DNA of 15,803 nucleotides from SIG607 sp045590395 (GTDB lineage: Bacteria > Bacillota > Clostridia > Oscillospirales > Acutalibacteraceae): assembly GCA_045590395.1 (NCBI GenBank), contig JAZNQX010000073.1, positions 1 through 15,803 of the forward strand, written 5' to 3'. The position numbers and the translations under genes are program-made. Below are positions 1-7,250 of the stretch, one piece after another. The notes beneath the pieces were generated by a model that saw nothing but the letters and a program-made list of their open reading frames with translations, was not told the DNA's origin and did no database searches. Position 1 is the stretch's first letter, and each line of letters starts with the position of its first letter.

Positions 1-614
1 GGTATTTTATCGGGGGTGTAGCCCATTTCCTTTAAGGATTCTGCAATATAAGCTGCGTAGGAAGGCGTACAGCAAAGAATGGTAGCATTAAGGTCGGTCA
101 TAAACTGAATCTGTCTTTCTGTAAAGCCGGAAGACATAGGAAGCGTCAGACAGCCAACCTTGTGTGAACCGCCGTGAAGACCTGCACCGCCTGTAAACAG
201 ACCATAACCGTAAGCAACCTGACAAACATCCTCGTTTGTACCGCCTGCGGCAACAATAGCTCTGGCACAGCAGTCCTCCCATAAATCAATGTCGTGCTGT
301 GTGTAGAAAGCAACAACGCGTTTGCCCGTTGTTCCGCTTGTGGACTGAATACGAACACAGTCCTTAAGAGGTTTTGCTAAAAGACCGTAGGGGTAAGCCT
401 CACGCAAATCGCCTTTTGTAAGAAAAGGTAGCTTGTGCAGGTCTTCGATACCCCTAACATCGTCGGGGGTAACACCCTTTTTGTCCATAAGCTCACGATA
501 ATAGGGAACATTATCGTAAACGTGACGAACCTGCTTTCTGAGCTTTTCCGACTGAAGCGTTTTAATATCTTCAACCGACATGGTCTCGATTTCTTTTTGG
601 AAATACTTTTCCAT
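1..614 (-). CDS. paaK: Phenylacetate-CoA ligase, N-terminal part (cut by window edge)
   Basis: This is an AMP-forming ligase that activates phenylacetate or related aryl acids to the CoA thioester in the cytoplasm. The frame is open for 204 codons from the ATG at 614 to the window edge, about half of the usual ~430 residues. Visible signatures are NVPYYREL (residues 35-42), the adenylate-forming P-loop STSGTTGK (91-98), and the PaaK-type stretch AYGYGLFTGGAGLHGG (134-149) followed by GCLTLPMSSG (154-163) and CCTPSYAAYIAE (181-192). AGAGGCG lies about 6 nt upstream of the start. The gene is last in the visible part of an operon, 17 bp after iorB, which suggests that it works on the arylacetyl-CoA made or used by IorAB. 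Family assignment is firm; whether the preferred substrate is phenylacetate or indoleacetate cannot be told. Confidence 0.93.
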   Translation of the reverse strand, partial: MEKYFQKEIETMSVEDIKTLQSEKLRKQVRHVYDNVPYYRELMDKKGVTPDDVRGIEDLHKLPFLTKGDLREAYPYGLLAKPLKDCVRIQSTSGTTGKRVVAFYTQHDIDLWEDCCARAIVAAGGTNEDVCQVAYGYGLFTGGAGLHGGSHKVGCLTLPMSSGFTERQIQFMTDLNATILCCTPSYAAYIAESLKEMGYTPDKI

Positions 615-631
615 AGTTTTCGCCTCTTTTT

Positions 632-1201
632 TTAAGAATTATAGCCTAAATCAAAGGCTTTTTTATTCATCTCTATGAATTTGGGCGCCACTGTATTTTC
701 AATAGCGCTTATCCACTTATCATAGGGAATTCCAAAGTATTTTGCCGCTTTGCCCATAAGAACAATGTTTACGGCCTTGCTGGAGCCTGCAGTTTCGGCA
801 AGGCTCAGAGCATCAAGGGCTTCAACACATACACCTTTTTCGGTCAGCTCACTCAGTACCTTGTCGGGATACTCTGCCGCACCGATAATAACGGGCATAG
901 GGTCAATTTGCTGTGTGTTAACCACAATTTTTCCGTCTTTTTTAAGGAAAGCGGCATAACGGGCGGCCTCTAACTTTTCAAAGGAAATAATTATATCGGC
1001 CTGGCCCTCGGTAATAATAGGGGAGAAAACCTTTTCACCGTAGCGAACATAGGTAACAACACTTCCGCCACGCTGACTCATACCGTGAACCTCGCTTACC
1101 TTAACGTCATAACCCTCATTCAGTAAAAGTTTACCAAGTAATTTTGAAGCAAGCAGACTTCCTTGTCCGCCAACGCCTACTATCATAACACTTTTAGTCA
1201 T
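632..1201 (-). CDS. iorB: Indolepyruvate:ferredoxin oxidoreductase, beta subunit
   Basis: This is the small gamma-type subunit that pairs with IorA to interconvert arylpyruvates (indole-, phenyl- and hydroxyphenylpyruvate) and aryl-acetyl-CoA with ferredoxin as electron carrier. The 189 residues match the usual IorB length. Family marks are the N-terminal GVGGQGSLLASKLLG (9-23), SEVHGMSQRGGSV (36-48), and the central strand IIISFEKLEAARY. AGGGGG stands about 9 nt before the ATG. The gap to the iorA stop is 14 bp and to the paaK start 17 bp, so the genes are almost certainly co-transcribed. IorB has no Fe-S motif, as expected, because the clusters are in IorA. Confidence 0.95.
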   Translation of the reverse strand: MTKSVMIVGVGGQGSLLASKLLGKLLLNEGYDVKVSEVHGMSQRGGSVVTYVRYGEKVFSPIITEGQADIIISFEKLEAARYAAFLKKDGKIVVNTQQIDPMPVIIGAAEYPDKVLSELTEKGVCVEALDALSLAETAGSSKAVNIVLMGKAAKYFGIPYDKWISAIENTVAPKFIEMNKKAFDLGYNS

Positions 1202-1215
1202 TTCGTTTTACCCCC

Positions 1216-2940
1216 TTAAACTATGGCATCAAAGGCGCAAAGCTGTTTACATACGCCACAGCCTACACACAGTGTGTTGTCAATTTTAGCCTTACCGTCC
1301 TTCATACTGATAGCAGGACAGCCAAGTCCCATACAGCGTTTGCAGGAACGGCATTTATCATTTTCTACCTTTAAAGAGGGCAGAGCCTTAACCGATTTAA
1401 GCAGTACGCAGGGGCGTCTTGAAATAATAACAGACGGTTCTTCTATGCTTAGTTCTTCTTTAACGGCGGTTTCGCAAGCCTTAAGGTCGTAGGGGTCTAC
1501 CACTCTCACGCGGTTTATGCCCAGAGCCTTGCAAAGAGCTTCAAGGTCTACCTTGGCGGCAATTTCACCCTTAATGTTAAAGCCGGTGGTGGGGTTCTGC
1601 TGATGTCCTGTCATACCTGTAATAGAGTTATCAAGAATAATAACGGTGGAATTTGTAGCGTTATAGGCAACATTTACAAGACCTGTCATACCTGAATGCA
1701 TAAAGGTGGAGTCACCAATAACGGCAACGCTCTTCTTCTCGGCATCCTTGCCTCTTGCGGCGTTAAAGCCATGAAGCCCCGAAACAGAAGCTCCCATACA
1801 AAGCGTAGAATCAAGGGCATTAAGAGGAGCAACAGCACCAAGGGTGTAACAGCCGATATCACCCATAACGGTAATTTTGTTTTTAGACAATGTGTAGAAC
1901 ATACCTCTGTGAGGACAGCCTGCGCACATCATAGGGGGACGTGGCGGAATAACGCTGTCGGCAGAAACGCTGTAAAGGTTCTCTTTCCCGAAAGCCTTTG
2001 CAATAACGCTTTGAGAAAACTCACCAAGAAGCGAGAAAAGCTCTTTACCCATACAGTCAATGCCAAGAGATTTAACATGATTTTCAATTACGGGGTCAAG
2101 CTCCTCAATAACATAAAGCTTTTTAACCTTGCTTGCAAATTCTTTAATAAGCTTATCGGGCAGGGGGTTGGGCATACCTATTTTAAGAATATTAACATCG
2201 TCACCCAGAACTTCCTTTACATAAAGGTACGAACAGCCGGAAGTAATAATACCTATTTCGCTGTCTGCGTACTCTGCCTTATTATAAATGCAGTCATTAG
2301 CAAATTCAGCCAGAGCGGCAGTTCTGTTTTCAACAACGGGGTGGCGTTTTATGGCGTTGCCCGGCATCATTATATATTTAGCAGGATTTTTCTCATAATC
2401 TTTAAGCACTGCAGGTATAGCCTTGCTTGTTTCTACAACCGACTGGCTGTGAGCAATACGGGTGCACATACGAAGCAGTACGGGGGTATCAAACCTTTCC
2501 GAAAGCTCAAAGGCGGTTTTAGCAAAATCATAAGCCTCTTGAGAATCGCTGGGCTCTAACATAGGCACCTTAGAGGCAATAGCGTAGTGACGGGAGTCCT
2601 GCTCATTCTGAGAAGAATGCATAGCAGGGTCGTCGGCAACGCAGATTACCATACCGCCGTTTACACCTGTGTAAGAAAGGGTGAAAAGGGGGTCTGCGGC
2701 AACGTTAAGGCCAACGTGTTTCATAGCACAGGCGCTTCTTGCTCCTGCTAAACTTGCGCCAAAGGCAACCTCGCAGGCAACCTTTTCGTTGGGCGCCCAT
2801 TCAGAATGTAAATCATCATACTTTGATAAAAATTCGGTAATTTCGGTAGAGGGAGTGCCGGGGTAGCTGGAAACAACACCCAAACCGCCATCGTGAAGAC
2901 CTGCGGCAACAGCGGCATTACCTATCATAAGCTTTTTCAT
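1216..2940 (-). CDS. iorA: Indolepyruvate:ferredoxin oxidoreductase, alpha subunit
   Basis: This is the large subunit: TPP-dependent oxidative decarboxylation of arylpyruvates to aryl-acetyl-CoA, or the reverse reductive carboxylation, with ferredoxin. Residues below refer to a 574-aa protein. The N-terminal pyrimidine-binding region contains SSYPGTPSTEI (24-34); CAGCPHRG is at 339-346; the TPP/Mg-binding region runs from GDIGCYTLG (360-368) to GDS (409-411) and ILDNSITGMTGHQQNP (435-450). The C-terminal ferredoxin domain has two [4Fe-4S] sets, C530/533/536/541 and C558/561/564/568. The frame is open up to 2982, but that extension overlaps the upstream ligase and has no ribosome site. The ATG at 2940 has AAGGAAGG about 9 nt upstream, so I chose it. 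The gene starts 16 bp after the ligase stop, inside the same operon. Confidence 0.95.
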   Translation of the reverse strand: MKKLMIGNAAVAAGLHDGGLGVVSSYPGTPSTEITEFLSKYDDLHSEWAPNEKVACEVAFGASLAGARSACAMKHVGLNVAADPLFTLSYTGVNGGMVICVADDPAMHSSQNEQDSRHYAIASKVPMLEPSDSQEAYDFAKTAFELSERFDTPVLLRMCTRIAHSQSVVETSKAIPAVLKDYEKNPAKYIMMPGNAIKRHPVVENRTAALAEFANDCIYNKAEYADSEIGIITSGCSYLYVKEVLGDDVNILKIGMPNPLPDKLIKEFASKVKKLYVIEELDPVIENHVKSLGIDCMGKELFSLLGEFSQSVIAKAFGKENLYSVSADSVIPPRPPMMCAGCPHRGMFYTLSKNKITVMGDIGCYTLGAVAPLNALDSTLCMGASVSGLHGFNAARGKDAEKKSVAVIGDSTFMHSGMTGLVNVAYNATNSTVIILDNSITGMTGHQQNPTTGFNIKGEIAAKVDLEALCKALGINRVRVVDPYDLKACETAVKEELSIEEPSVIISRRPCVLLKSVKALPSLKVENDKCRSCKRCMGLGCPAISMKDGKAKIDNTLCVGCGVCKQLCAFDAIV

Positions 2941-2956
2941 AATATATAACCTTCCT

Positions 2957-4591
2957 TTAGGATTTGTTCTGTGAATCCACAAGACCCTCTGCGCCGTAGA
3001 TTTTACGAAGCTTGGGTTTTTCTATTTTACCTGTGGGGTTACGGGGAACGTCTGCAAAAATAATCTTTCTGGGACGCTTATATCGGGGCAGGTCAAGGCA
3101 GAAAGCATTAACCTCGTCTTCAGTCAGCGTCATACCCTTTTTAACCTCTATAATAGCGGCGGCAATTTCGCCAAGTCGCACATCAGGAAGACCGATAACG
3201 GCAACGTCCTTGATTTTTTCGTTGGCGGATAAGAAGTTTTCTATCTGTACGGGGTAAAGGTTTTCACCGCCTGTGATAATAACGTCTTTCTTACGGTCAA
3301 CAAGGTAAATAAAGCCGTCCTCGTCCTGCATAGCCATATCGCCTGTGTAGAGCCAACCGTCTTTAAGGGATTCCTTTGTGGCTTTTTCATCTCGGTAATA
3401 GCAGGTCATAACACCGGGGCCTTTAAGACAAAGCTCACCAACGTTGCCCTGTTCTACCTCTTTACCGTCGGGACTTACAATTTTAATTTCCCAACCGTAG
3501 CCTGCAATACCTATTGCGCCTACCTTGTGGACGTTTTCAATTCCCAAATGAACAGCGCCGGGGCCTATTGACTCACTAAGACCGTAGTTTGTATCGTAAT
3601 CGTGGTCGGGGAAGATTTCAAGCCATCTTTTAATAAGGCTTTGGGGAACGGGCTGAGCGCCTATGTGCATAAGACGCCAGTTTTTAAGGTCATAGTCCTT
3701 AAGGTCAATTTCTCCGCGCTCAATAGCATTTAAAATATCCTGAGCCCACGGTACAAGCAACCATACAATAGTACATTTTTCGCTGCTTGCGGCTTCAAGA
3801 ATACTCTTTGAGGCGGTACCCTTAAGAATTACCGCCTTACTGCCTGTCAGCAGACTGCCGAACCAGTGCATCTTAGCGCCTGTGTGATATAGGGGCGGAA
3901 TGCAGAGGAAGCAGTCGTCCTTGGTCTGATGATGGTGCGCCTGTTCAACCCTGCAGGAATGAATAAGACTTTCGTGATTATGTAAAATCGCTTTGGGAAA
4001 GCCTGTTGTTCCCGAAGAAAAGTAAATAGCCGCGTCGTCGCTTTCCTCAAGAGTACATTCAGGAAAGCTTCCCGAAAATTCAGAGATAAGGTCATTAAAA
4101 TCATCGGCAAAGTCGGGGCAACTTGCTCCCAGATATATAAGGGTGCATTTTTTACTGATTTTTTCAGCTACCGCTTCAACACGGCCTACAAACTCGTTAC
4201 CGAAAATAAGCACATCAGCTTCGGCAAGGTCAAGGCAGTAGTCAATTTCGTCAGAGGAATAACGGAAATTAAGGGGAACGGCAAGGGCGCCTGTTTTAAG
4301 AATACCAAAATAAATAGGCAGCCAGTCAATACAGTTCATAAGCAGAATAGCAACCTTTTTGCCTTTGCCTATACCGTTAGATTTAAGCATATTGGCAAGG
4401 CGGTTTGCCTTTTCGTTAAAAACCTCCCAGGAAATCTCTCTGCGGTAGTGTTTTTTGTTGGTGGGCTGTACCAGCTCATAATCGTGCCAGGTAAGCTTTC
4501 GTGTTTCGGGCTGGTCGGGGTTTATTTCCACCAGCGCCGTATCATTTGCAAATTCCTTTGCGTTTCTTTCGAGCAAGTGAACAATAGTCAT
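2957..4591 (-). CDS. AMP-forming acyl-CoA synthetase (class I adenylate-forming)
   Basis: This enzyme should activate a carboxylic acid with ATP and CoA in the cytoplasm; the acid is not known, but the operon with iorAB and paaK points to an aryl or branched acid. All core motifs of the family are present in 544 residues: A3 YFSSGTTGFPK (190-200), A5 TNYGLSES (334-341), A7 YTGD (415-418), A8 hinge DRKKDVIITGGENLYP (432-447) and the A10 lysine in PRNPTGKIEK (516-525), so it should be active. Residues ~24-56 are unusual: a 'KLTWHDYE' motif and an 'EISWEVFNE' motif stand in tandem where most relatives have only one. The ATG at 4591 has GAGGT 6-7 nt upstream. It is the first gene of the operon, directly behind the operator-bearing promoter at 4633-4661. 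The symbol is left blank because long-chain, benzoate and phenylacetate ligases cannot be separated by eye. Confidence 0.88.
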   Translation of the reverse strand: MTIVHLLERNAKEFANDTALVEINPDQPETRKLTWHDYELVQPTNKKHYRREISWEVFNEKANRLANMLKSNGIGKGKKVAILLMNCIDWLPIYFGILKTGALAVPLNFRYSSDEIDYCLDLAEADVLIFGNEFVGRVEAVAEKISKKCTLIYLGASCPDFADDFNDLISEFSGSFPECTLEESDDAAIYFSSGTTGFPKAILHNHESLIHSCRVEQAHHHQTKDDCFLCIPPLYHTGAKMHWFGSLLTGSKAVILKGTASKSILEAASSEKCTIVWLLVPWAQDILNAIERGEIDLKDYDLKNWRLMHIGAQPVPQSLIKRWLEIFPDHDYDTNYGLSESIGPGAVHLGIENVHKVGAIGIAGYGWEIKIVSPDGKEVEQGNVGELCLKGPGVMTCYYRDEKATKESLKDGWLYTGDMAMQDEDGFIYLVDRKKDVIITGGENLYPVQIENFLSANEKIKDVAVIGLPDVRLGEIAAAIIEVKKGMTLTEDEVNAFCLDLPRYKRPRKIIFADVPRNPTGKIEKPKLRKIYGAEGLVDSQNKS

Positions 4592-4632
4592 AATTATACC
4601 TCAATGTGTGAAAATAAATTATCATATATAAT

Positions 4633-4661
4633 ACTTTAGCACTTTAAAGCAAAAATGTCAA
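4633..4661 (-). promoter_or_regulatory. Promoter of the ligase-iorAB-paaK operon with embedded operator (site 1)
   Basis: Read on the minus strand, TTGACA (4661-4656), a 17-nt spacer and TAAAGT (4638-4633) form a sigma-A promoter. A TGn just before the -10 (TGC-TAAAGT) would make it an extended -10 type. An 18-bp dyad, GCTTTA-N6-TAAAGT, occupies 4650-4633 and so covers the spacer and the -10. RNA polymerase and a dimeric repressor bound to the dyad would compete here. The predicted transcript start lies about 35 nt upstream of the ligase ATG. Confidence 0.72.
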
Positions 4662-4700
4662 TAAAAACACGGCCTTTTGGAATAAATTTAACATTTTCTC

Positions 4701-4729
4701 TTGACAAACACGCTTTAAAGTGGTAAAGT
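4701..4729 (+). promoter_or_regulatory. Promoter of the symporter with embedded operator (site 2)
   Basis: TTGACA (4701-4706), a 17-nt spacer and TAAAGT (4724-4729) with TGG before it form a sigma-A promoter. The 18-bp dyad GCTTTA-N6-TAAAGT at 4712-4729 begins 5 nt after the -35, exactly as in the promoter on the other strand, and differs from site 1 at one of 18 positions. The 5 nt between -35 and dyad differ completely between the two promoters, so the shared part is probably kept by selection. Confidence 0.75.
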
Positions 4730-4747
4730 ATACGCATACAATTCATC

Positions 4748-4765
4748 GCTTTAAATCACTAAAGC
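4748..4765 (+). promoter_or_regulatory. Third operator-like dyad (site 3) in the symporter leader
   Basis: GCTTTA-AATCAC-TAAAGC has perfect 6-bp arms and a 6-bp spacer. It uses the same half-site as sites 1 and 2 but a different spacer sequence. It lies downstream of the predicted start of transcription (about +13 to +30) and ends directly at the AGAAAGG ribosome site. A bound protein could block elongation, or in RNA the dyad could form a weak hairpin next to the ribosome site. Centre-to-centre distances are 36 bp to site 2 and 115 bp to site 1. Confidence 0.65.
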
Positions 4766-4781
4766 AGAAAGGATGATAAAT

Positions 4782-6341
4782 ATGACACCCACGATGATGA
4801 TAACAATACCTATGCTTATTTGCTTTTTTGCTCTTATGGTAGGTGTAGGTCTTTACTGCAGAAAGCACGCCACAAATGTTGACGGCTTTGTGCTAGGAGG
4901 CAGAAGTGTCGGCCCTTGGCTTACCGCCTTTGCTTTTGGCACCTCTTACTTTTCGGCGGTTATTTTCGTAGGCTATGCAGGTCAGTTTGGTTGGCACTTC
5001 GGTCTTGCTTCTACCTGGATAGGTCTTGGCAATGCCTTTATAGGCTCACTGCTTGCTTGGTCGGTGCTTGGCAGAAGAACAAGGGTTATGACTCAGCATT
5101 TGGGCTCTAAAACTATGCCTGACTTCTTTGAAAAAAGATATGAGAGTAAAACCCTTAAGGTAATTGCTTCCTTTATAGTATTTATCTTCCTTATTCCTTA
5201 TACCGCTTCTCTTTATAACGGCCTTTCCTCACTTTTCAATAATGTATTCAATATCGACTACTGGGTAATTGTCGTTGCCATGTCGGTGCTTACCGGTATA
5301 TATGTAATTTTCGGCGGCTATATGGCAACTGCTATAAATGATTTTATTCAGGGCATAATTATGCTTGGGGGTATTATTGCCGTTATAGCGGCTGTACTTA
5401 ATAAAAACGGCGGCTTTAATGCGGCTGTAGAGGCACTTGGTGTTAAAGCAGGTAGCCAGTACACTTCAATGTTCGGCCCTAATCCTATATTCCTTTTCTT
5501 TGTAGTAATGCTCACCTCTCTCGGTACTTGGGGACTTCCTCAGATGGTAGGTAAATTCTACTCTATAAAGGACGAGGGCTCAATTAAAAAGGGAACCGTA
5601 ATTTCCACCCTGTTTGCTATTATTGTTGCAGGCGGCTGTTACTTCCTTGGCGGTTTCGGAAAGCTTTATGAGCCTGCTATGAAAAACGGCAAGGTGCTTT
5701 TTGACTCTATTATTCCTAAAATGATGAGTGAGCTCTCTCCATTTATTGTTTCTCTCGTTATAGTGCTGGTGCTTTCAGCTTCAATGTCTACTCTGTCCTC
5801 TCTCGTTCTTACCTCCTCCTCCACCTTGGCACTGGACGTTGTAAAGCCTGTTGTCAAGGGCAATATGAGTGACAGAAAAAGCGTATTTGTTATGCGTATA
5901 TTTATAGTATTCTTTATTGCGATTTCTGCAGTAATTGCTATTCTTAAGGACACACTATGGGCAGAATCTGTATTTATTCCACAGATGATGGGTGTTTCCT
6001 GGGGCGCCCTGGCAGGTGCTTTCCTTGCTCCCTTTATGTATGGTCTTTATTGGAAGAAAACCACCAAAGCCGCAGTGCTTTCAAGTTTTATCTTTGGTGT
6101 TGGCATAGAAATTGTGCAGCTTCTTATAGGCGTTGGCCTTTTCAGTGTTGCAAATGTGCCGGTACTTTCCTTTGTGTTCACAAATTCCCTCTACTCAGGT
6201 GTGTTTGCAATGCTTGGCGGTCTTGTTCTGGTGCCTGTTGTAAGCCTTTTCACAAAGAAAACGCTGCCAGGCGATATAGACGGAAAATTCGCCTGCTATA
6301 CCGAACAGGTAGTAACCAATAAAAAAGAATCTTTAGGATAA
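4782..6341 (+). CDS. Sodium:solute symporter (SSS family)
   Basis: This is a Na+-coupled uptake transporter in the cytoplasmic membrane, related to the PutP/PanF group. Its 519 residues are mostly hydrophobic with about 12-13 membrane segments. Family features seen: a first helix at about 7-25, 'DGFVLGGRSVGPWLTAFAFG' (34-53) with the GGR..G turn before helix 2, 'FGGYMATAINDFIQG' (177-191), 'WGLPQMVGKF' (250-259) and the Na2-site helix with the Ser/Thr-rich run STLSSLVLTSSS (336-347). An ATG at 4773 is in frame, but it abuts the AGAAAGG ribosome site (4766-4772) directly; the ATG at 4782 is 9 nt away and is preferred. The substrate is unknown. Divergence from the iorAB operon and shared operator dyads suggest an aromatic acid, arylpyruvate or aromatic amino acid. 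Confidence 0.88.
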   Translation: MTPTMMITIPMLICFFALMVGVGLYCRKHATNVDGFVLGGRSVGPWLTAFAFGTSYFSAVIFVGYAGQFGWHFGLASTWIGLGNAFIGSLLAWSVLGRRTRVMTQHLGSKTMPDFFEKRYESKTLKVIASFIVFIFLIPYTASLYNGLSSLFNNVFNIDYWVIVVAMSVLTGIYVIFGGYMATAINDFIQGIIMLGGIIAVIAAVLNKNGGFNAAVEALGVKAGSQYTSMFGPNPIFLFFVVMLTSLGTWGLPQMVGKFYSIKDEGSIKKGTVISTLFAIIVAGGCYFLGGFGKLYEPAMKNGKVLFDSIIPKMMSELSPFIVSLVIVLVLSASMSTLSSLVLTSSSTLALDVVKPVVKGNMSDRKSVFVMRIFIVFFIAISAVIAILKDTLWAESVFIPQMMGVSWGALAGAFLAPFMYGLYWKKTTKAAVLSSFIFGVGIEIVQLLIGVGLFSVANVPVLSFVFTNSLYSGVFAMLGGLVLVPVVSLFTKKTLPGDIDGKFACYTEQVVTNKKESLG

Positions 6342-6376
6342 TTTAAAAGGGTTGTCAAAATGACAACCCTTTTAAA
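6342..6376. terminator. Bidirectional terminator between symporter and birA
   Basis: Perfect 16-bp stem: TTTAAAAGGGTTGTCA (6342-6357) and its exact complement (6361-6376), with an AAA loop. The A/T-rich ends of the stem give a U-run after the GC part on both strands. It starts directly after the symporter TAA, and the birA TAA (6374-6372) lies inside the stem, so one element serves both convergent genes. Confidence 0.9.
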
Positions 6377-7112
6377 ATTCTAATGAAACCTCACCTGCAA
6401 AAAGTGTGACGGTATTCTCTTTGGTTTTTATTATTATTTCTGCGTTATCGTTAATGTCCTCTACGGTTCCCACGTATTTTGTGCCGCCCTTAATAAAGGA
6501 AACCTCTTTACCCATTAACATAGATTTTTCTCTGTAAAGGCTCATATAATCTTTTTGGGGCAGTTTTTCATACAGGGTGAAAAACTCTGTAACAATACTG
6601 TTTATAAGGGCTTCTTTTGTATCAACTTCTTTCTCAAAAAGACTGCCTGCCTTGTCCTTGATATCGTCAGGGAAGTTCCTTGTATAAAGGTTTATGCCAA
6701 TGCCCAGTATAATATAGTCAAGGGTTTTTTCCTGCGGCTTAAAGCCTGCTTCACAAAGAATACCGCAGACCTTTTTATTTTCAAGATATATGTCATTTAC
6801 CCATTTTATAAGGCTTTTTTTACCCGTTATTTTGTCAATAGCATTGCTTACCGCAACGGCGGCGGCGGTGGTGATCAAAACACAGTCCTCTGCCTTTATA
6901 CTCGGGCGAAGAAGCAAACTCATATATATACCGCTGTCCTTTGGTGAATAAAAACTGCGGGACAGTCTGCCTTTGCCACAACTTTGCCCGTTTGCAATAA
7001 CAAGGGCGGTTTCTTCGCCCTGCTCATGAAGGCGCTTACACTGATTATTGGTAGAATCTATTATATCGTATTCATAGGTTTTAAGGTTGAATTTTGAGTT
7101 AATTGTTCTCAC
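6372..7112 (-). CDS. birA: Biotin-[acetyl-CoA-carboxylase] ligase, no DNA-binding domain
   Basis: This cytoplasmic enzyme makes biotinyl-AMP and transfers biotin to the lysine of carboxyl carrier domains. The 246 residues start at the catalytic domain, so it is the group I form without the N-terminal helix-turn-helix and cannot act as BirA repressor by itself. Motifs: DSTN (19-22), biotin loop GKGRLSR (46-52, where E. coli has GRGRRGR), KWVNDIY (103-109), KVCGILCE (114-121), GIGIN (137-141), and a small C-terminal SH3-like domain. The start is uncertain. The listed GTG (7112) has no ribosome site at a proper distance; GAGGTGAG overlaps it and would fit initiation at an in-frame ATT at 7103. 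The minus-strand promoter is TTTACC (7152-7147)-N17-TAAAAT (7129-7124), giving a very short leader. Confidence 0.92.
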   Translation of the reverse strand: MRTINSKFNLKTYEYDIIDSTNNQCKRLHEQGEETALVIANGQSCGKGRLSRSFYSPKDSGIYMSLLLRPSIKAEDCVLITTAAAVAVSNAIDKITGKKSLIKWVNDIYLENKKVCGILCEAGFKPQEKTLDYIILGIGINLYTRNFPDDIKDKAGSLFEKEVDTKEALINSIVTEFFTLYEKLPQKDYMSLYREKSMLMGKEVSFIKGGTKYVGTVEDINDNAEIIIKTKENTVTLFAGEVSLEF

Positions 7113-7123
7113 CTCACAAGGTC

Positions 7124-7152
7124 ATTTTATAATATTTTTACTATAAGGTAAA
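7124..7152 (-). promoter_or_regulatory. Probable birA promoter
   Basis: TTTACC at 7152-7147 and TAAAAT at 7129-7124 on the minus strand are 17 nt apart. The predicted start of transcription, near 7117, would leave only about 5 nt before the GTG or about 14 nt before the ATT candidate. The region is very A/T rich, so chance matches are possible. Confidence 0.5.
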
Positions 7153-7180
7153 GAAATTTTTAAAAATTTTTATAAAATAC

Positions 7181-7209
7181 TTTACAAAATTTAAAAAAGA
7201 TGCTATAAT
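7181..7209 (+). promoter_or_regulatory. Promoter of the sortase-substrate gene
   Basis: TTTACA (7181-7186), 17-nt spacer, consensus TATAAT (7204-7209). The predicted leader is about 35 nt and ends in the strong ribosome site GGAGGAG (7239-7245). The upstream 50 bp are very A/T rich and may serve as an UP element. Confidence 0.75.
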
Positions 7210-7250
7210 AATTACAACTAAAAATATCTCTATTTTACGGAGGAGTTAAA

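Noticed and set aside
1696..2559. 287-codon open frame on the plus strand
   Set aside because: It lies wholly antisense to iorA, whose motifs are unmistakable. Its translation is rich in Asn, Lys, His and Arg without domain-like pattern and it has no good ribosome site.
2941..2982. 14-codon N-terminal extension of iorA
   Set aside because: It overlaps the end of the ligase, has no ribosome site, and homologous IorA proteins start at the MKKLM-type sequence. AAGGAAGG marks the ATG at 2940.
7113..7250. Riboswitch or biotin operator between birA and the sortase substrate
   Set aside because: The stretch is A/T-rich and holds two ordinary promoters; I saw no conserved RNA core and no long dyad of BirA-operator type, and this BirA has no DNA-binding domain.
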